64,000 nt of DNA from Cellulophaga fucicola (GTDB lineage: Bacteria; Bacteroidota; Bacteroidia; Flavobacteriales; Flavobacteriaceae), in NCBI RefSeq assembly GCF_900119145.1, contig NZ_FPIY01000003.1:286299-350298 (forward strand). The letters are read 5' to 3'. Made by a program: the position numbers and the translations under genes. Positions 56,201 to 63,437 of the stretch are shown piece after piece; the first letter of the stretch is position 1, and each line of letters opens with the position of its first letter. The notes beneath the pieces are model-generated. The model saw only the letters and a program-made list of their open reading frames with translations. It did not search any database and had not been told where the DNA came from.

Positions 56201-58598
56201 TACCTGTTGCAGCATCTAATAATTGAAAATCATAATTTGCAGGAACGTTAGTAACACTTATGCTACCGTCTGTTGTACAAATAATGTCTTTTATAGTAGC
56301 TCTAGGGTCTAAATTATTTTTAAATACATTAAAATAGAATCTTGTAAAACAACCATTTAAATAGTTAATTACTACTCTATATTGCCCTTCATCTTCAGCA
56401 TTAAAAGTTTGTCCGGTTGCTACCTGTGTCCAAGTACAAGTACCGTTTTTATTAGCACAGTCTTCTACAGATGCAGTACAACTACCCTCGTCTAACTTTT
56501 CCCATTGTATGCTTGTTGCATCAGGAATATTAATGTTTATTGGTTCTACATCATTTAAACCACATAAAAATATTTTTGGTAGCGGATCACCGTCTATTGG
56601 ACAAATTGTAACCTCACCATCAACAGTATTTGTAGTATCGTTAATTAATGCTGTTATTGGGTTTGTTTGTGTAGTTCCAAAACGTGTTACAGTTATTATT
56701 TCTTGAAAACCTTTACAAGGATCTGCAATAATTTTATCAACTATATAAACACCTATATCATCTACAATAAGTGTGCTTAAATCACCATCAGGATTACCAT
56801 CATTTTGTACAGTATCACCAGCGTCAATAACACCGTTTCCGTTTTCATCTTTATACCAAACGTAATCGTCAAAACCATCACCAGAATCTAGAATAGCATC
56901 TGCACCACAGATTTCTACACTTCTGCTATAGTCACAACTTTCTAAATCGTCTAATAAAAAGTTTGTAGCACCAGGAGTTGTAAAACCACAAGTATCAAAA
57001 TCTGTAACACTTGGATCATCTGTAATCTCGCTAGAGTTTATAACACCTCTGTATGTAGAGTATGCTAAATTTTGAATAAGATCTGAGCATGCATCTATAA
57101 AGTCGAAACAATTTTCTGCTACACGTACACGCATACGTATGCTTTCTAATGGTCCGCCCTGTTCTACTAAATTATTTGGAATAGAAAAGATAACTTCTCT
57201 ATTTGCTGGGTTATACGTATAAGTAACGCCTGCTGGCATTGTAATATTAGTTTCGTCTAATGTTACATTTACAGGTAAAATATCTTTTATAGTGTAGTTA
57301 TCTGCATCATCATTACCAACATTTTGGAAAGATAATACATAATCTAAAACTTGACCTAAATTTACACCTTGGCCAGTAATGTCTGTACCACCAATGTCCT
57401 CTACCCTTTTGGCTAAGTGCATTTGTGGTTCTATAATTTCTACATCAAAAGATGTAAAGAAAATATCGTATTTATCTTGTGTAGAAGTTGCTCTTAATAT
57501 AGCGCTTGTTTCATCATTAGGGATGGTAGACCAACCTGTGTTAGGTATTGTAAAAAGGTCTGCATCCCATCCTAATGTATTTCTACTATTGGGGTTACGG
57601 GTAGTTACGATATTGTTTTCAAAAGTGACATTACTGTCAAAAAAGTTGTTACTTCTATTAACTCCACCTGTATTTGTACCTAGAGGAGTATAAGTTGGTC
57701 TACCACTTGCTTTAATAGACAAGCCATCACCCGAAATACCGTTATCACCTTCTAAAGTACTTACACCTAATCTGGCATTTACAGGAAAAGGAGCAGGCAA
57801 TGTTGTAAATCCAGATACAGGAATATCTACAGATTCTCCTGATTTAATACCTGCATAACCATCAAAAGTGGTAATATATTTACCTGGGTATGTTGGGTTT
57901 TCATAAACCACAACCATTGTCCAACCACCAGATACACCACCAGATGGACTTTCACCAACGCTAGCTCTAATGTTTGCAACAGTATATTCACCATTAGGGT
58001 CTGCTAAACCTGTTACTATTGAAGTAATATCTTTATAACAAGCATAAGGACTATAATAACCAAAGTCTGCATCACCAAAACCATCAAAAAGTACTTCATC
58101 TGCAGAGATATCTACATATGAACCACTAGGTGTTTTAAATTTAATATTTCCAATATTGCTACGGTCTGTTTCATTTGCATATACAGCAGACCAATATAAA
58201 CCAACATACCTAACTCTAGAACAGCTAGCATCTGGTACAGTTAAAGTTGAACTACTAGAACTAAATGTAGATGCATCACCATCTATATCTATGTATTGCA
58301 TATCCCAACTATCATTAGCAGTAGAGCTATTTCCTGTTTGGTTATATGGGTCATCTGCATCTACTGGTGTAAATACATTATAATACTCCCAGTATCCTCC
58401 CCACCAAGTATTTATCCATCGTCTTTCTCTTGTAACTTCATTACCTTCACGGTTTACAATGTTATTTGCTACAATAGTTAAGTCTCCACGGATGCTATTA
58501 TCATACCTTGGTTCAAAATTGTTTTTAACTTGACTAAATCCTAGGTGGGACATGGCCAAGACAAGAATAATTAATAATGATTTTAAAAACTTATTCAT
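44211..58598 (-). CDS. sprB: SprB-like giant gliding-motility adhesin, T9SS type B cargo
   Basis: The 4795-residue precursor has a signal peptide ending Gly-Phe-Ser-Gln near residue 22. A unique N-terminal region follows, then a DUF11-like domain at about 385-530. From roughly 770 to 4650 it is a very long run of SprB-type repeats, each about 80-90 residues, with recurring Cys-Phe/Asn-Gly-Gly-Asn/Asp-Asp-Gly and Tyr-Ser-Ile-Asp-Gly patterns and usually paired Cys. A non-repeat jelly-roll-like stretch lies at about 1845-2037. The end (4706-4795) is the gliding-motility CHU_C domain starting Ile-Pro-Asn-Phe-Phe-Thr-Pro-Asn-Gly-Asp, a type B T9SS signal. In F. johnsoniae SprB is the mobile surface adhesin moved along the cell by the gliding motor. 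It is smaller than that SprB (about 6500 residues). Confidence 0.9.
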   Translation of the reverse strand: MNKFLKSLLIILVLAMSHLGFSQVKNNFEPRYDNSIRGDLTIVANNIVNREGNEVTRERRWINTWWGGYWEYYNVFTPVDADDPYNQTGNSSTANDSWDMQYIDIDGDASTFSSSSSTLTVPDASCSRVRYVGLYWSAVYANETDRSNIGNIKFKTPSGSYVDISADEVLFDGFGDADFGYYSPYACYKDITSIVTGLADPNGEYTVANIRASVGESPSGGVSGGWTMVVVYENPTYPGKYITTFDGYAGIKSGESVDIPVSGFTTLPAPFPVNARLGVSTLEGDNGISGDGLSIKASGRPTYTPLGTNTGGVNRSNNFFDSNVTFENNIVTTRNPNSRNTLGWDADLFTIPNTGWSTIPNDETSAILRATSTQDKYDIFFTSFDVEIIEPQMHLAKRVEDIGGTDITGQGVNLGQVLDYVLSFQNVGNDDADNYTIKDILPVNVTLDETNITMPAGVTYTYNPANREVIFSIPNNLVEQGGPLESIRMRVRVAENCFDFIDACSDLIQNLAYSTYRGVINSSEITDDPSVTDFDTCGFTTPGATNFLLDDLESCDYSRSVEICGADAILDSGDGFDDYVWYKDENGNGVIDAGDTVQNDGNPDGDLSTLIVDDIGVYIVDKIIADPCKGFQEIITVTRFGTTQTNPITALINDTTNTVDGEVTICPIDGDPLPKIFLCGLNDVEPININIPDATSIQWEKLDEGSCTASVEDCANKNGTCTWTQVATGQTFNAEDEGQYRVVINYLNGCFTRFYFNVFKNNLDPRATIKDIICTTDGSISVTNVPANYDFQLLDAATGNILVPYSANNGPVFPITNNGAYTVEMRQQGVVDGCVFRLENLGVLERDYKVNITTKDTDCTGLGEIRISAEDVEPQYYFAISQGGVNVDTFGPTDDNDHTFLGLNDGVYDVTVTTDDGCTFTQEVTINDVSDLAGTALTTKSIDCTDGIISVTATGGVAAPTYSYAIWSKGGVDLYPAPFSISDIPASAYQTTSDFYFGAADADTYEFIVVGSNNCYIITNEATVDIAPAIVYTPIIEDEKCFGAEDGSYNINITNSNGYTMSYSLLYPDGTTTAVNNSGSFTSLPQGDYILTITQTNGGTSCDVDELFTIGGPVDGVTGDAVLTLDYTCLQEATIQVQNVTGGATPYSYSIDGVNFSAAPGADTFANLTNGAYTITIRDANLCTFVTNEIVIDALNPPTDLDFTATAPNCPTQTSDVTVTVTNGTAPYTFEIIAPVAAVATSTTGNTATFAGLAPDTYTFRVTDAKGCEYDESFTIRPVDPITVTSNLVSNISCFDDTDGEAEFNVTGFNSTYNYTITGPTAVPSGTTVNNTLISLSNLDNGTYTITVTDTETNCTATADVIINAPTAALALSVNETQPTCTTDGSVALTATGGWGGNDFTIIYPDGTTTFTNGSGTFNNLNQTGTYNVSVEDANGCIVTASFDLDASVAPNLEIIPNDACFTAAAGLELTANVTAGGDGTYQYRINGGAYSANNVFSGLNPGTYTIDVIDGKNCTGTATITVNPELTVTAAADDITSCGTDAIVTITPAGGSGVNYVYAIVADGATPVTTDFSTTNPRTVTTGAGDYDVYVRDNNGTGTFCEAKFDLNIAQDAPLTVSTASTDILCSGESQSTITITAGGGEAPYTYSIGGAYKTSNVFNNLPAGSYSISVRDANNCTVTTTHTITEPFTLSASAAVTALYECNPTTGAEVRITNAQGGTPNYEYSFDGGANYSTNPINNLLPGTHTLYIRDANLCTFEMTVTVDPAPIAPTFAPSVSYDCEGLGEITVTPNSTDFDYIYSIDGGFNSPDTSNVFTDVTAGTHTIKVDYTSNVAPTPSNLLSENFGSGPNTSITQIDPVYCYEPQNFTTDVCNSPNGRINDGEYSVTQNIGLLFSGWINPNDHTGNPNGRFLAMNVGGVAGVGGIVYAKRGIEVIPNRDITISTWGFNLISSNPAFSGLADPSIVIELVDAGGVVIANTSTGEIPKHNNADDWHNYTVTLNPGTNTNLDIVIRTNSVATNGNDIAIDDIQAFQLPEVCSSSVTFDVVVEAGKAFAATVTNPKNISCFGGNDGEFVINASNFGAGGFEYTIDGGTSYAGPFTTSQTVTGLTAQNYTIEVRDVDDNACTIPLTQELTEPTEITVTASITDEFTCNNTGATITAVANGGTPTYNYQLEIYNTVTTTSTVFRAYQSSAIFTDVPANAADENYIVRVQDDKLCTNVVTPAITVTAPEVPTFAATPTACYSGANDGEIQVDITSIPGNENFQFSINGGAWITPTPATATTYTFTNLANGSYTIDVKDGFGCVAIQETVVLNPSLRATTVLNNDLTCLVDASIDVNVTGGSGTYTYEWSTTNSGPWNATNFTGNNFTTDTDGTYFFRVTDNTTPVACTYITNSVIVLPAELPVITSVTPTDLNCNGDDSGSLDIVIDTSVGLAPYTINVTNTTTAQDYGTQTSGLTAGDYTVTVTDSKGCIVTETTTINEPAVINYTVTSQPITCNIIGGNTNPGSITITNTSGGTAEYTYILTANNGIAPQTYNTTATTRDHTFDILTFGIYEVDIVDANGCSAFTTQVISSPPDDLDIDVSTSTANCADGGTAIVEVSALVGSGNYEFGILEDFNSPYTSTYYSPDTAGGSIITFSQTANGVYLTPGITYTFVVHDLTTNCYYFETAATPIDSPSNMTANLDVVANVTCTGSNDGNISFTFDNYDASATAVDYEIFYKQSNAQITPTPVTGSTPVSGPVTAMTVSNFATLPPGQYYLLLSEVGGPFNGCTVYGGEFTIRESVNLLEIDLTLTKNDNCNTDAGVITASGQYGTGPYEYQILPTGATAPTLTTWTGSSVNVFNVEGGTYDVYIKDAYGCIQTESIFVPTDVSPEISLTLVNECVAEGNYEVLVTLDIPSTTPYSLSVNGAAFQNITFIAGEYTITGLSSGAAQTVEIKDLNGCGETETFTIYPKFQATAAVTKLLDCSAMPNAEITITAFDGSGSYAYEIDGPGTNDLPRTNLPSPANADVWNGATVSGTYVVSVYDNNTPSCPPTVFNIVVEDAVTPIFTHTFTDITCNTADDGTITLYQTDNGINPLTYTITPLAGTFDAATSTFSNLPPNTYTVTATGTNGCTATITNIVIADVDPIVIVDTDVVEFGCTPTSGNTNNNASITVENTVTNITGGSGTYVIYEFINDNNTPTTADDVIVQTGSSNVYIETNTVGGSYTINVYDDNGCVGTIEEDIAPYDELLTATAAITGDITCDPGTDGEITITATSNTNDTSKFEYSIDNGTTWQPSNVFGGLDVGTHNFLVRHTDTGCVITTSETITSPDVLELDATVLSNVICFGGNDGSVEFNLHDNANVTYTGAIAYILYQDIFNTPADTTDDTQTPGIAPNGNFVINNLVAGTYYIEVEQTPDPRCTYTQAFTIAGPSAAITAATEVTPVTCLGNDGVIEVINAAGGWGDYVYFVDVATNPAPVYPTDYVSNPRFTGLSGAAAPAGTDYQVWIADKNGCIIQLADVNLVEPIDITATLQVNQENCTNLEGEIEVIGTTGGQGSNYTYQLIKDGTAVGSPQTTTIFSGLGAGSYTVLINDQWSCDFTTVATVLYEEINVSTIVDKPIDCTVDPGGQITVNVTGGSTNLEFTATLPISSTTITNTTGVFTGLTEVGVYSFRVRDLDTSAPICEKTVTQELTDKVDPILLASTIENVSCFGLSDGSITANLDPATNVDPIYNYNLYDATGVTQIGVTQTSPTFTGLAAAFYQIEVVSAKGCAIRQTVEVTQPTELLISAVATDFACAPNNTVNTATITVTIEDGATTPGIPSGSNPYLYSIDNVNFQTGNTFTVTDTGVTQTITVYVKDDNSCPQTTIVTIEPINKFTAVIAQDTAISCNGPEEVTITVTDNGDATNVYTYELLPIGNTNATQITTPTYNTATFELTAVGGYVFRVTDTTTGCYVDTEVYNIAQYDLIKVSARATSPITCFGGTDGEIEVTVTDTTGPFTYTVLNADGTLTGINGNATTNTFTITGLSGGNYYVAVTEDNAPFCTEDSNVITIVSPDMALTATVTQTAAVTCDDNAGEIVVQPTGGYALYDIVLRNNATAVETTFTDVSSVSFVRLSAATYTVTVTDDGGCLFTDTITLDPAIPITADITPLTQMLTCFGDSNGSVSATNVLNGEGVYNYQLNVYDDAGTTVLYTSATQTSPIFNNLSAGIYTITVSDGWNCDVETIQAIITEPTDITGSLVQVSQLTCVDPAEIRLTATGGTAPYEFSVDGINFTPMTGGDTHTFTVTAGVYQYYVRDDFNCGNIISNLVTIDAVPPLTIALDESAAIINCNGESTATISSRASGGLGNYSYELLDNPTSTSPLQGPQTTGDFRNLPIGTYYIKVTSDGGCETVSRAITIIEPTPLVIENEEYTDVTCFGEENGTITVEVSGGTGEIKYSITPNLDQFDTKNVFTDLAPGVYDVIAQDENGCFIAFDFTISEPTVIQLSASTTGETCTGNEDGMATVTITGGTAPYRTSLDSNDPADYVLDRVDFSGLSSGAHVILVKDANGCDANIVIDIAPGVNLKATATPIYECSTDTPTNYLDVVLEDNTITDVLYGLDTTDPAAMQLTPDFTNMSAGNHYLYILHANGCSETIDFTVDAFDPLTLVLQNTNINEITAIAAGGNPKYTFYLEGNNNGEDNTFRIRKTDTYTVVVRDENGCETTQDIFIEFIDIEIPNFFTPNGDSENNTWKPKNTAGFPNILTIIYDRYGRELYRMGANDAGWDGYYNNNEVPSGDYWYTIKLKGEEDDREFVGHFTLYR

Positions 58599-58773
58599 TA
58601 GATAGAATGTTTTTAGTGTTTGTTGGTGAGTAATTAATTTGAGTTGAGTTGTTTGTTGTTATACTGTCATTGAATTTTATAGTATACTTATCGGTATTTT
58701 TTGTATTAGCTAATGCTATACAAGTAAGCAGCAGTGCACAAAAAAGTATTATTTTTGAAAATATTTTATCCAT
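58591..58773 (-). CDS. small exported protein between sprD and sprB
   Basis: The 60-residue product begins with a signal peptide (Lys-rich start, hydrophobic residues about 6-21, then Ala-Leu-Ala-Asn). The mature part of about 37 residues is Thr/Asn/Ser-rich. Its ATG shares a base with the stop of the sprD-like gene (TAATG), and its own stop overlaps the sprB-like start by eight bases. Such tight packing between two real genes suggests true translation, perhaps to couple sprD and sprB translation. No family is recognised, and a role in the gliding machinery is only inferred from position. Confidence 0.6.
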   Translation of the reverse strand: MDKIFSKIILFCALLLTCIALANTKNTDKYTIKFNDSITTNNSTQINYSPTNTKNILSNE

Positions 58774-60920
58774 TACGCAACTAGATTAGGAGTAACTCTC
58801 ATGATCCACATACGGTCTTGGTAAGAGCTATTTATATTAGAATAATATGATAGTAAAGCATTGTTCCATGAACCGTGCTTTTTTAAATAAACATATCTAT
58901 AATTGTTTTCTGGGTTAATAAAGTAACTAGCATTTAAACCTTGTTTGTTAAGTAGTCTAACAAAACTGTTTGCATTTTTAGCACTAGCAAAAACATTTGC
59001 AATAATATAATATCCAGAGTCTACACCATCAAATTTTACAACTTTTGGAGTTGGGTAAGCACCAGCAACATTGTCTTTTTGTACTGGGTTTCTAAATTTA
59101 GAATTTCTGTAATCATCTTTAGCTTGTATTGCTGTTTTATCTTGTGTTTGGTTATTGCTAGCATATGCTGTGTTAGAGTACCTAGCATCTGTAGATGTAT
59201 TATTATCTACATTCATTATCCACATTGTATCTGTATAAGCACCATTCATTTTAGAATTATGAGCATCTGCTGCTTCTTGCCAAGTATCATATTTTTCTAA
59301 ATACACATACTTTAATCCACTTTTTGGATCTTTAATGTAATCTGCAGTAATTCCTTTATCTTCTAGGTCTGACATAAACTTATTAAGGTAGCCTTGACCT
59401 TTATAAACATTGGCTATTACATAATAACCCTGCTCTACGCCATCTAAGTTTTTAAACTTTCGACTCTTTATTGATGAAGCCGTTTTTGTTACACTATTAG
59501 AAGATGTATTGTTTGCAACTGCTTGGTTAGTTGATGTAGCATCTTTAGTTATAGTATTTTTTGGAGTATTATTTTGTGTTGAGCTCTGGTAACCAGAGTT
59601 TGTAGCTGGTGTTTTTGTGTTTGAAAAATCATCTACTAAATCTTGCCCAATTGTATTGTTAGAATTAGAAGTTGTATTATCTGCTACTGCATTATCATCG
59701 TTATTAATAAAATACATTTTCTTAGCTCTTTCTTCTAAATCTGGTCTATTACCTTGAGTTTCGCTACGTACCATACGTAACACTCTTTCAAACCTTGTTT
59801 CTAAGTCTCTTTGTCTATTAATTTCTAAAGAATCTTGTCTGTACATTAGCTCTGCCAATACTTGGTCATTTTCTGCTAATCGTTGTTTTAATTCTTCAAA
59901 TTTTTCAGATTTTGACTCATCGTCTTCGTTTATTTCTTCATCGTTTAAGGCTAATTCCTCATCACTATCATCCTCTAACATTACACGGTCTTCTGTTAAG
60001 TTAGGTGTAAATGAGTATGCTAATGATATCTCATGTGTAAGTCCAAAATTATCAAGGTCTCCGGAGATTCCTTTTTCCATTGTATACCCTAGAGATAAAC
60101 GTTTGTTAAGGTTAAAACCTAAACCAGCTGCTGCTCCATAGTGGTCATCATAACCTACTTGTGCCCAACCTATTTTTGGTAAGTCTAAAATAAGACTACC
60201 ACCTAAAACTATATCCTCTTCACCCGCCATACGAACTCTAGCCAATGGCATTAATCTACCTTGTTCTAGAATACCAGATGTTTTATCAAACTGATGAGTA
60301 TATTGTAAGTGTCCAGAAAATGTTTTTTCAGCAAATTCTGTTATAGATTCATTAGATTTTAGGTTGTAGTCAAATAAATTTTCTGCGTATAAACCAATAT
60401 CAAACTTATCATAAGACAAGTTTACACCTGGCTGAAATTGTAATAAATTATCTGTTTGTCCATTTAAAAACGGATCGTCAGGATCTGCAGCATTTACCCT
60501 ACTCTTATCTAAACCACTTGCGTAGTAAGAGAAGTTTGCTCCAAAAGTAAAGTTACTTTTATCGCTTAACTTAACGCCATAAGCGTAGTTAGCAAGCACG
60601 CCATAGTTTGTTAATGTACCAGCAGTTTGTTGGTAAATACTTACCCCTAAACCTACACGGTCATTAACACGACCACTATAACTTAAAAAGTAGTTTTGGT
60701 TGTTATCTGAAAATTCTACCGATTGGTTTCTATGTAATAAGTTTACGTACGACTTATCTTCCCTTACCGTAGAAAAGGTAGGGTTTATTAAGAACCTATT
60801 GTACTTTAAGAGGTTCTGTGAAGGAACATCGTACGATAGATAAGGATTAACCTCTTGGGCGCTAACATTGGTTAGCACCGTTAATAATAATAGAAAGTAT
60901 ATGTACTTAAACTTAAACAT
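58773..60920 (-). CDS. sprD: SprD-like protein: PorP/SprF barrel fused to two SPOR-like domains
   Basis: The 715-residue precursor has a signal peptide ending Val-Ser-Ala-Gln near residue 22. Residues about 25-310 form a PorP/SprF-type outer membrane barrel with Leu-Ile-Asn-Pro-Thr-Phe-Ser near 45. An acidic coiled-coil-like stretch (about 320-400) and a Thr/Asn/Ser-rich linker follow, then two SPOR-like repeats at about 486-569 and 625-711. Each has Gly-Tyr-Tyr-Val/Ile-Ile-Ala-Asn-Val and Tyr-Arg/Lys-Tyr-Val-Tyr-Leu. SPOR domains bind peptidoglycan glycan lacking stem peptides, so the protein could bridge outer membrane and wall. Its position between sprC- and sprB-like genes fits SprD. It overlaps the small downstream gene by one base. 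Confidence 0.85.
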   Translation of the reverse strand: MFKFKYIYFLLLLTVLTNVSAQEVNPYLSYDVPSQNLLKYNRFLINPTFSTVREDKSYVNLLHRNQSVEFSDNNQNYFLSYSGRVNDRVGLGVSIYQQTAGTLTNYGVLANYAYGVKLSDKSNFTFGANFSYYASGLDKSRVNAADPDDPFLNGQTDNLLQFQPGVNLSYDKFDIGLYAENLFDYNLKSNESITEFAEKTFSGHLQYTHQFDKTSGILEQGRLMPLARVRMAGEEDIVLGGSLILDLPKIGWAQVGYDDHYGAAAGLGFNLNKRLSLGYTMEKGISGDLDNFGLTHEISLAYSFTPNLTEDRVMLEDDSDEELALNDEEINEDDESKSEKFEELKQRLAENDQVLAELMYRQDSLEINRQRDLETRFERVLRMVRSETQGNRPDLEERAKKMYFINNDDNAVADNTTSNSNNTIGQDLVDDFSNTKTPATNSGYQSSTQNNTPKNTITKDATSTNQAVANNTSSNSVTKTASSIKSRKFKNLDGVEQGYYVIANVYKGQGYLNKFMSDLEDKGITADYIKDPKSGLKYVYLEKYDTWQEAADAHNSKMNGAYTDTMWIMNVDNNTSTDARYSNTAYASNNQTQDKTAIQAKDDYRNSKFRNPVQKDNVAGAYPTPKVVKFDGVDSGYYIIANVFASAKNANSFVRLLNKQGLNASYFINPENNYRYVYLKKHGSWNNALLSYYSNINSSYQDRMWIMRVTPNLVA

Positions 60921-60926
60921 TTTAAA

Positions 60927-63182
60927 TTATCTTATGATTGTTATAGTCCCTTGTTTTTGACCATTTTTGCCATCAATAATCTTGTAATAAAACACCATGT
61001 TTTGCTTAGGGAAACTCATAGATGAACTAGGCCAATTGTTTTTGTAGCTCTTTTCATTTAGGATTTCCTCACCATTACTATTAAAAATAATAACAGTTGC
61101 ATCTGGGTTATTAGAATAAGAATTTGGCAATACCCATAGATCGTTTTTACCGTCTCCATTAGGTGTTACTACGTTAGGAACATTAAAAGTATCTTTATAT
61201 GAAACCGTGAATTGATTTATTACTTCACAGTCGTCTATCTTAGCAATAAGCGTGTAACTACCTTCTTCTGTTAAATTAACAGATGCAGTTGTGCTTAGTT
61301 CTACATTAGCTGCGTCTAGCCACTGGTAACTTGTACCACCGCTTGCAGTTATTGTTTTAGTTTGTCCTTCTACAAGGATAACTGGGTCAGAGCTGTCTAA
61401 TGTTATTAAATCTTCATCTAAAGGAGAAATAACAATTTCGTTAGAACGTAACGGACAACCATTTTTTAGTACTTCTAAAACAAACGTTCCTGTTTCAGTA
61501 CTATTTAGAGTTTCATCTGTAGTGTTATAGCTAACACCATCTTTATACCAAGTAAAAGTTTCACCTGCTAATGTTGTTGTTGTGCTTATAACTACTGGGT
61601 TACTAGGGTTGCAAAAAGTTGTAGTACTAGTAGCAATTGTAACAGTTTCAGATGTTAATAGGTTTACATTTAATGTGTTAGAATCCAGTGCACTATAGCC
61701 AGCAATACTAGCATTTAGTGTATAATCACCATTAGCAGTTATATCTGTTAAAGCAATAGAGTTGCTTGTTTGTCCAGACACAGCCACGCTGTTCTTCTTC
61801 CATTGGTATGTAAATTCGTTTTTTAAATCTGCAGTAACATCTGTTTTAGTACCATCTGCGGCAACAGCTTCTATTGTTGTAGCATCTAAAGTAGTAGAAG
61901 TGCTTTCACAAGAAGTATATGGTGCAGTATAGTCTATAACTATATTAAATGATACTGGAGATACCACTGTTGTTTTCTCAGAGTCAATTGTAAAAGGACA
62001 ACTACCTCCATTATCTGTAATTCGTGCAAAGTATTCACCTGCACTGTTTATTGTAATAGTGTTAGATGTTTCACCTGTAATAACAGCTCCATCTTTGTAC
62101 CAAGAATACGTAACAGCAGCACTACTGCTAGTTACTTGTAAAGTTTTTGTTTTACTAGGTAAAATAACAAGATTTGCTTCGTTATCTCTAGTAAGTGTAA
62201 CATTAGACGCTGTAGTTATAGAAATTGCAGCAGAACGCTCTAAACAAGCTCCTGTACCACTAATCTCTACAGAGTAATCACCTTCAAAACCAGCAGTTGC
62301 ACCATTTACGGTATACGTATGGTCATCTACTGTTGGTGTAGTAATAGCAACATTATCTTTATACCAAACATATGTTAATCCTTGGCCAGATATGTTTGCT
62401 GTTAGTGTTTCTGTGTCTGTAGAGCATAAACTAGTTTTAGATGGTGTATTTAGTGCAACACCTAAACTAGTACCTGTTGTTACCTCTATGATGTTAGAAT
62501 CTGTACTTGCAGAACCAGAACAAATTGTTCCGTAATCTATTTGTACAGAATACATACCTGCTTGTGTAGTAGTTAAAGAAGGTCCTTTTTCTGATAATAA
62601 TGTGCCACTCTTATACCAATTGTATTGGTAAGTTTCTGGATTAGGTACATTATGTGGAGCCATTGTAATAGCAGTACCATCACAAACCTCTATTGTACCA
62701 CCTGATGGAATGTTACCATTACCATCCTGGCTCATTAAAATAGGAGAATTGTAATCTACATAATACATAGAGAAAGGGCCTGCAGTAGGACTTACCTTCT
62801 CTGGACTTGTGCTTTTTACCCTAATTTTATAGTTCTCACCTCTTGTGTCTGTAGGTAGAGCAAACTGTATATTAAAATCAGATGTTGAGTTTTTGTCGTC
62901 TAAAGTAGCTAATGCTACTGGGCTACCAAAGTTACCATTGGCATCAGACAGTTCAAGAATAAATTTGTTGTCGCTGTTTACAGCTGGAGCATTAATCCAA
63001 GTAAAATTAACCCAGTAAGAGTTAAAACTTGCCGATCCACAGGCAGCTGTCCATCCGCTAGAACCGCTACCACTAGGGTTGGCAATAGGTTCTGGAGCAT
63101 TCAAGATTTGAGCTGTTGCTGTAAATGAACAGGTAATTAACAATAATAGTACCAAAAGAATTGTAGTAGGTGTTGTTCTCAT
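60927..63182 (-). CDS. sprC: SprC-like T9SS type B cargo with Ig-like repeats
   Basis: The 751-residue precursor has a signal peptide ending Ala-Thr-Ala-Gln near residue 25. The middle contains several Ig/PKD-like repeats of about 85 residues marked by Tyr-x-Trp-Tyr-Lys-Asp or Tyr-Gln-Trp-Lys-Lys. The C-terminus (about 670-751) is a gliding-motility CHU_C domain with Asn-Val-Pro-Asn-Val-Val-Thr-Pro-Asn-Gly-Asp-Gly. It should be exported by the T9SS to the cell surface. It is the first gene of the spr operon here, six bases before the sprD-like gene. In F. johnsoniae SprC is required for full SprB function. The 255-base gap to glnS should hold its promoter. Confidence 0.85.
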   Translation of the reverse strand: MRTTPTTILLVLLLLITCSFTATAQILNAPEPIANPSGSGSSGWTAACGSASFNSYWVNFTWINAPAVNSDNKFILELSDANGNFGSPVALATLDDKNSTSDFNIQFALPTDTRGENYKIRVKSTSPEKVSPTAGPFSMYYVDYNSPILMSQDGNGNIPSGGTIEVCDGTAITMAPHNVPNPETYQYNWYKSGTLLSEKGPSLTTTQAGMYSVQIDYGTICSGSASTDSNIIEVTTGTSLGVALNTPSKTSLCSTDTETLTANISGQGLTYVWYKDNVAITTPTVDDHTYTVNGATAGFEGDYSVEISGTGACLERSAAISITTASNVTLTRDNEANLVILPSKTKTLQVTSSSAAVTYSWYKDGAVITGETSNTITINSAGEYFARITDNGGSCPFTIDSEKTTVVSPVSFNIVIDYTAPYTSCESTSTTLDATTIEAVAADGTKTDVTADLKNEFTYQWKKNSVAVSGQTSNSIALTDITANGDYTLNASIAGYSALDSNTLNVNLLTSETVTIATSTTTFCNPSNPVVISTTTTLAGETFTWYKDGVSYNTTDETLNSTETGTFVLEVLKNGCPLRSNEIVISPLDEDLITLDSSDPVILVEGQTKTITASGGTSYQWLDAANVELSTTASVNLTEEGSYTLIAKIDDCEVINQFTVSYKDTFNVPNVVTPNGDGKNDLWVLPNSYSNNPDATVIIFNSNGEEILNEKSYKNNWPSSSMSFPKQNMVFYYKIIDGKNGQKQGTITIIR

Positions 63183-63437
63183 GAGATGTTTGTTTTTGTA
63201 ACTATTTTATTGTCTGGGGACATAGTTGATTAAGATTAAACGTTTAAAATTTCTGCAAACATTTTAACGCGGGTGCGAAATTTGCTTAAACAAATATGGT
63301 TGTTTATAACTTGTTCATAAATTTATTGTTGTAGTAGTATTTAAATATGTTGTGAAAATGGGGTTATTGTATGGTGACCGAATTTTTAAGTCCTAGAATT
63401 AATCTTATTTTGTACCTTTACCGCTTAATTTTATCCT

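Noticed and set aside
44211-58598. Giant repeat gene as an assembly artefact or tandem DNA duplication
   Set aside because: The repeats are similar at protein pattern level but clearly diverged in DNA, and the frame stays open with a proper signal peptide and C-terminal domain.
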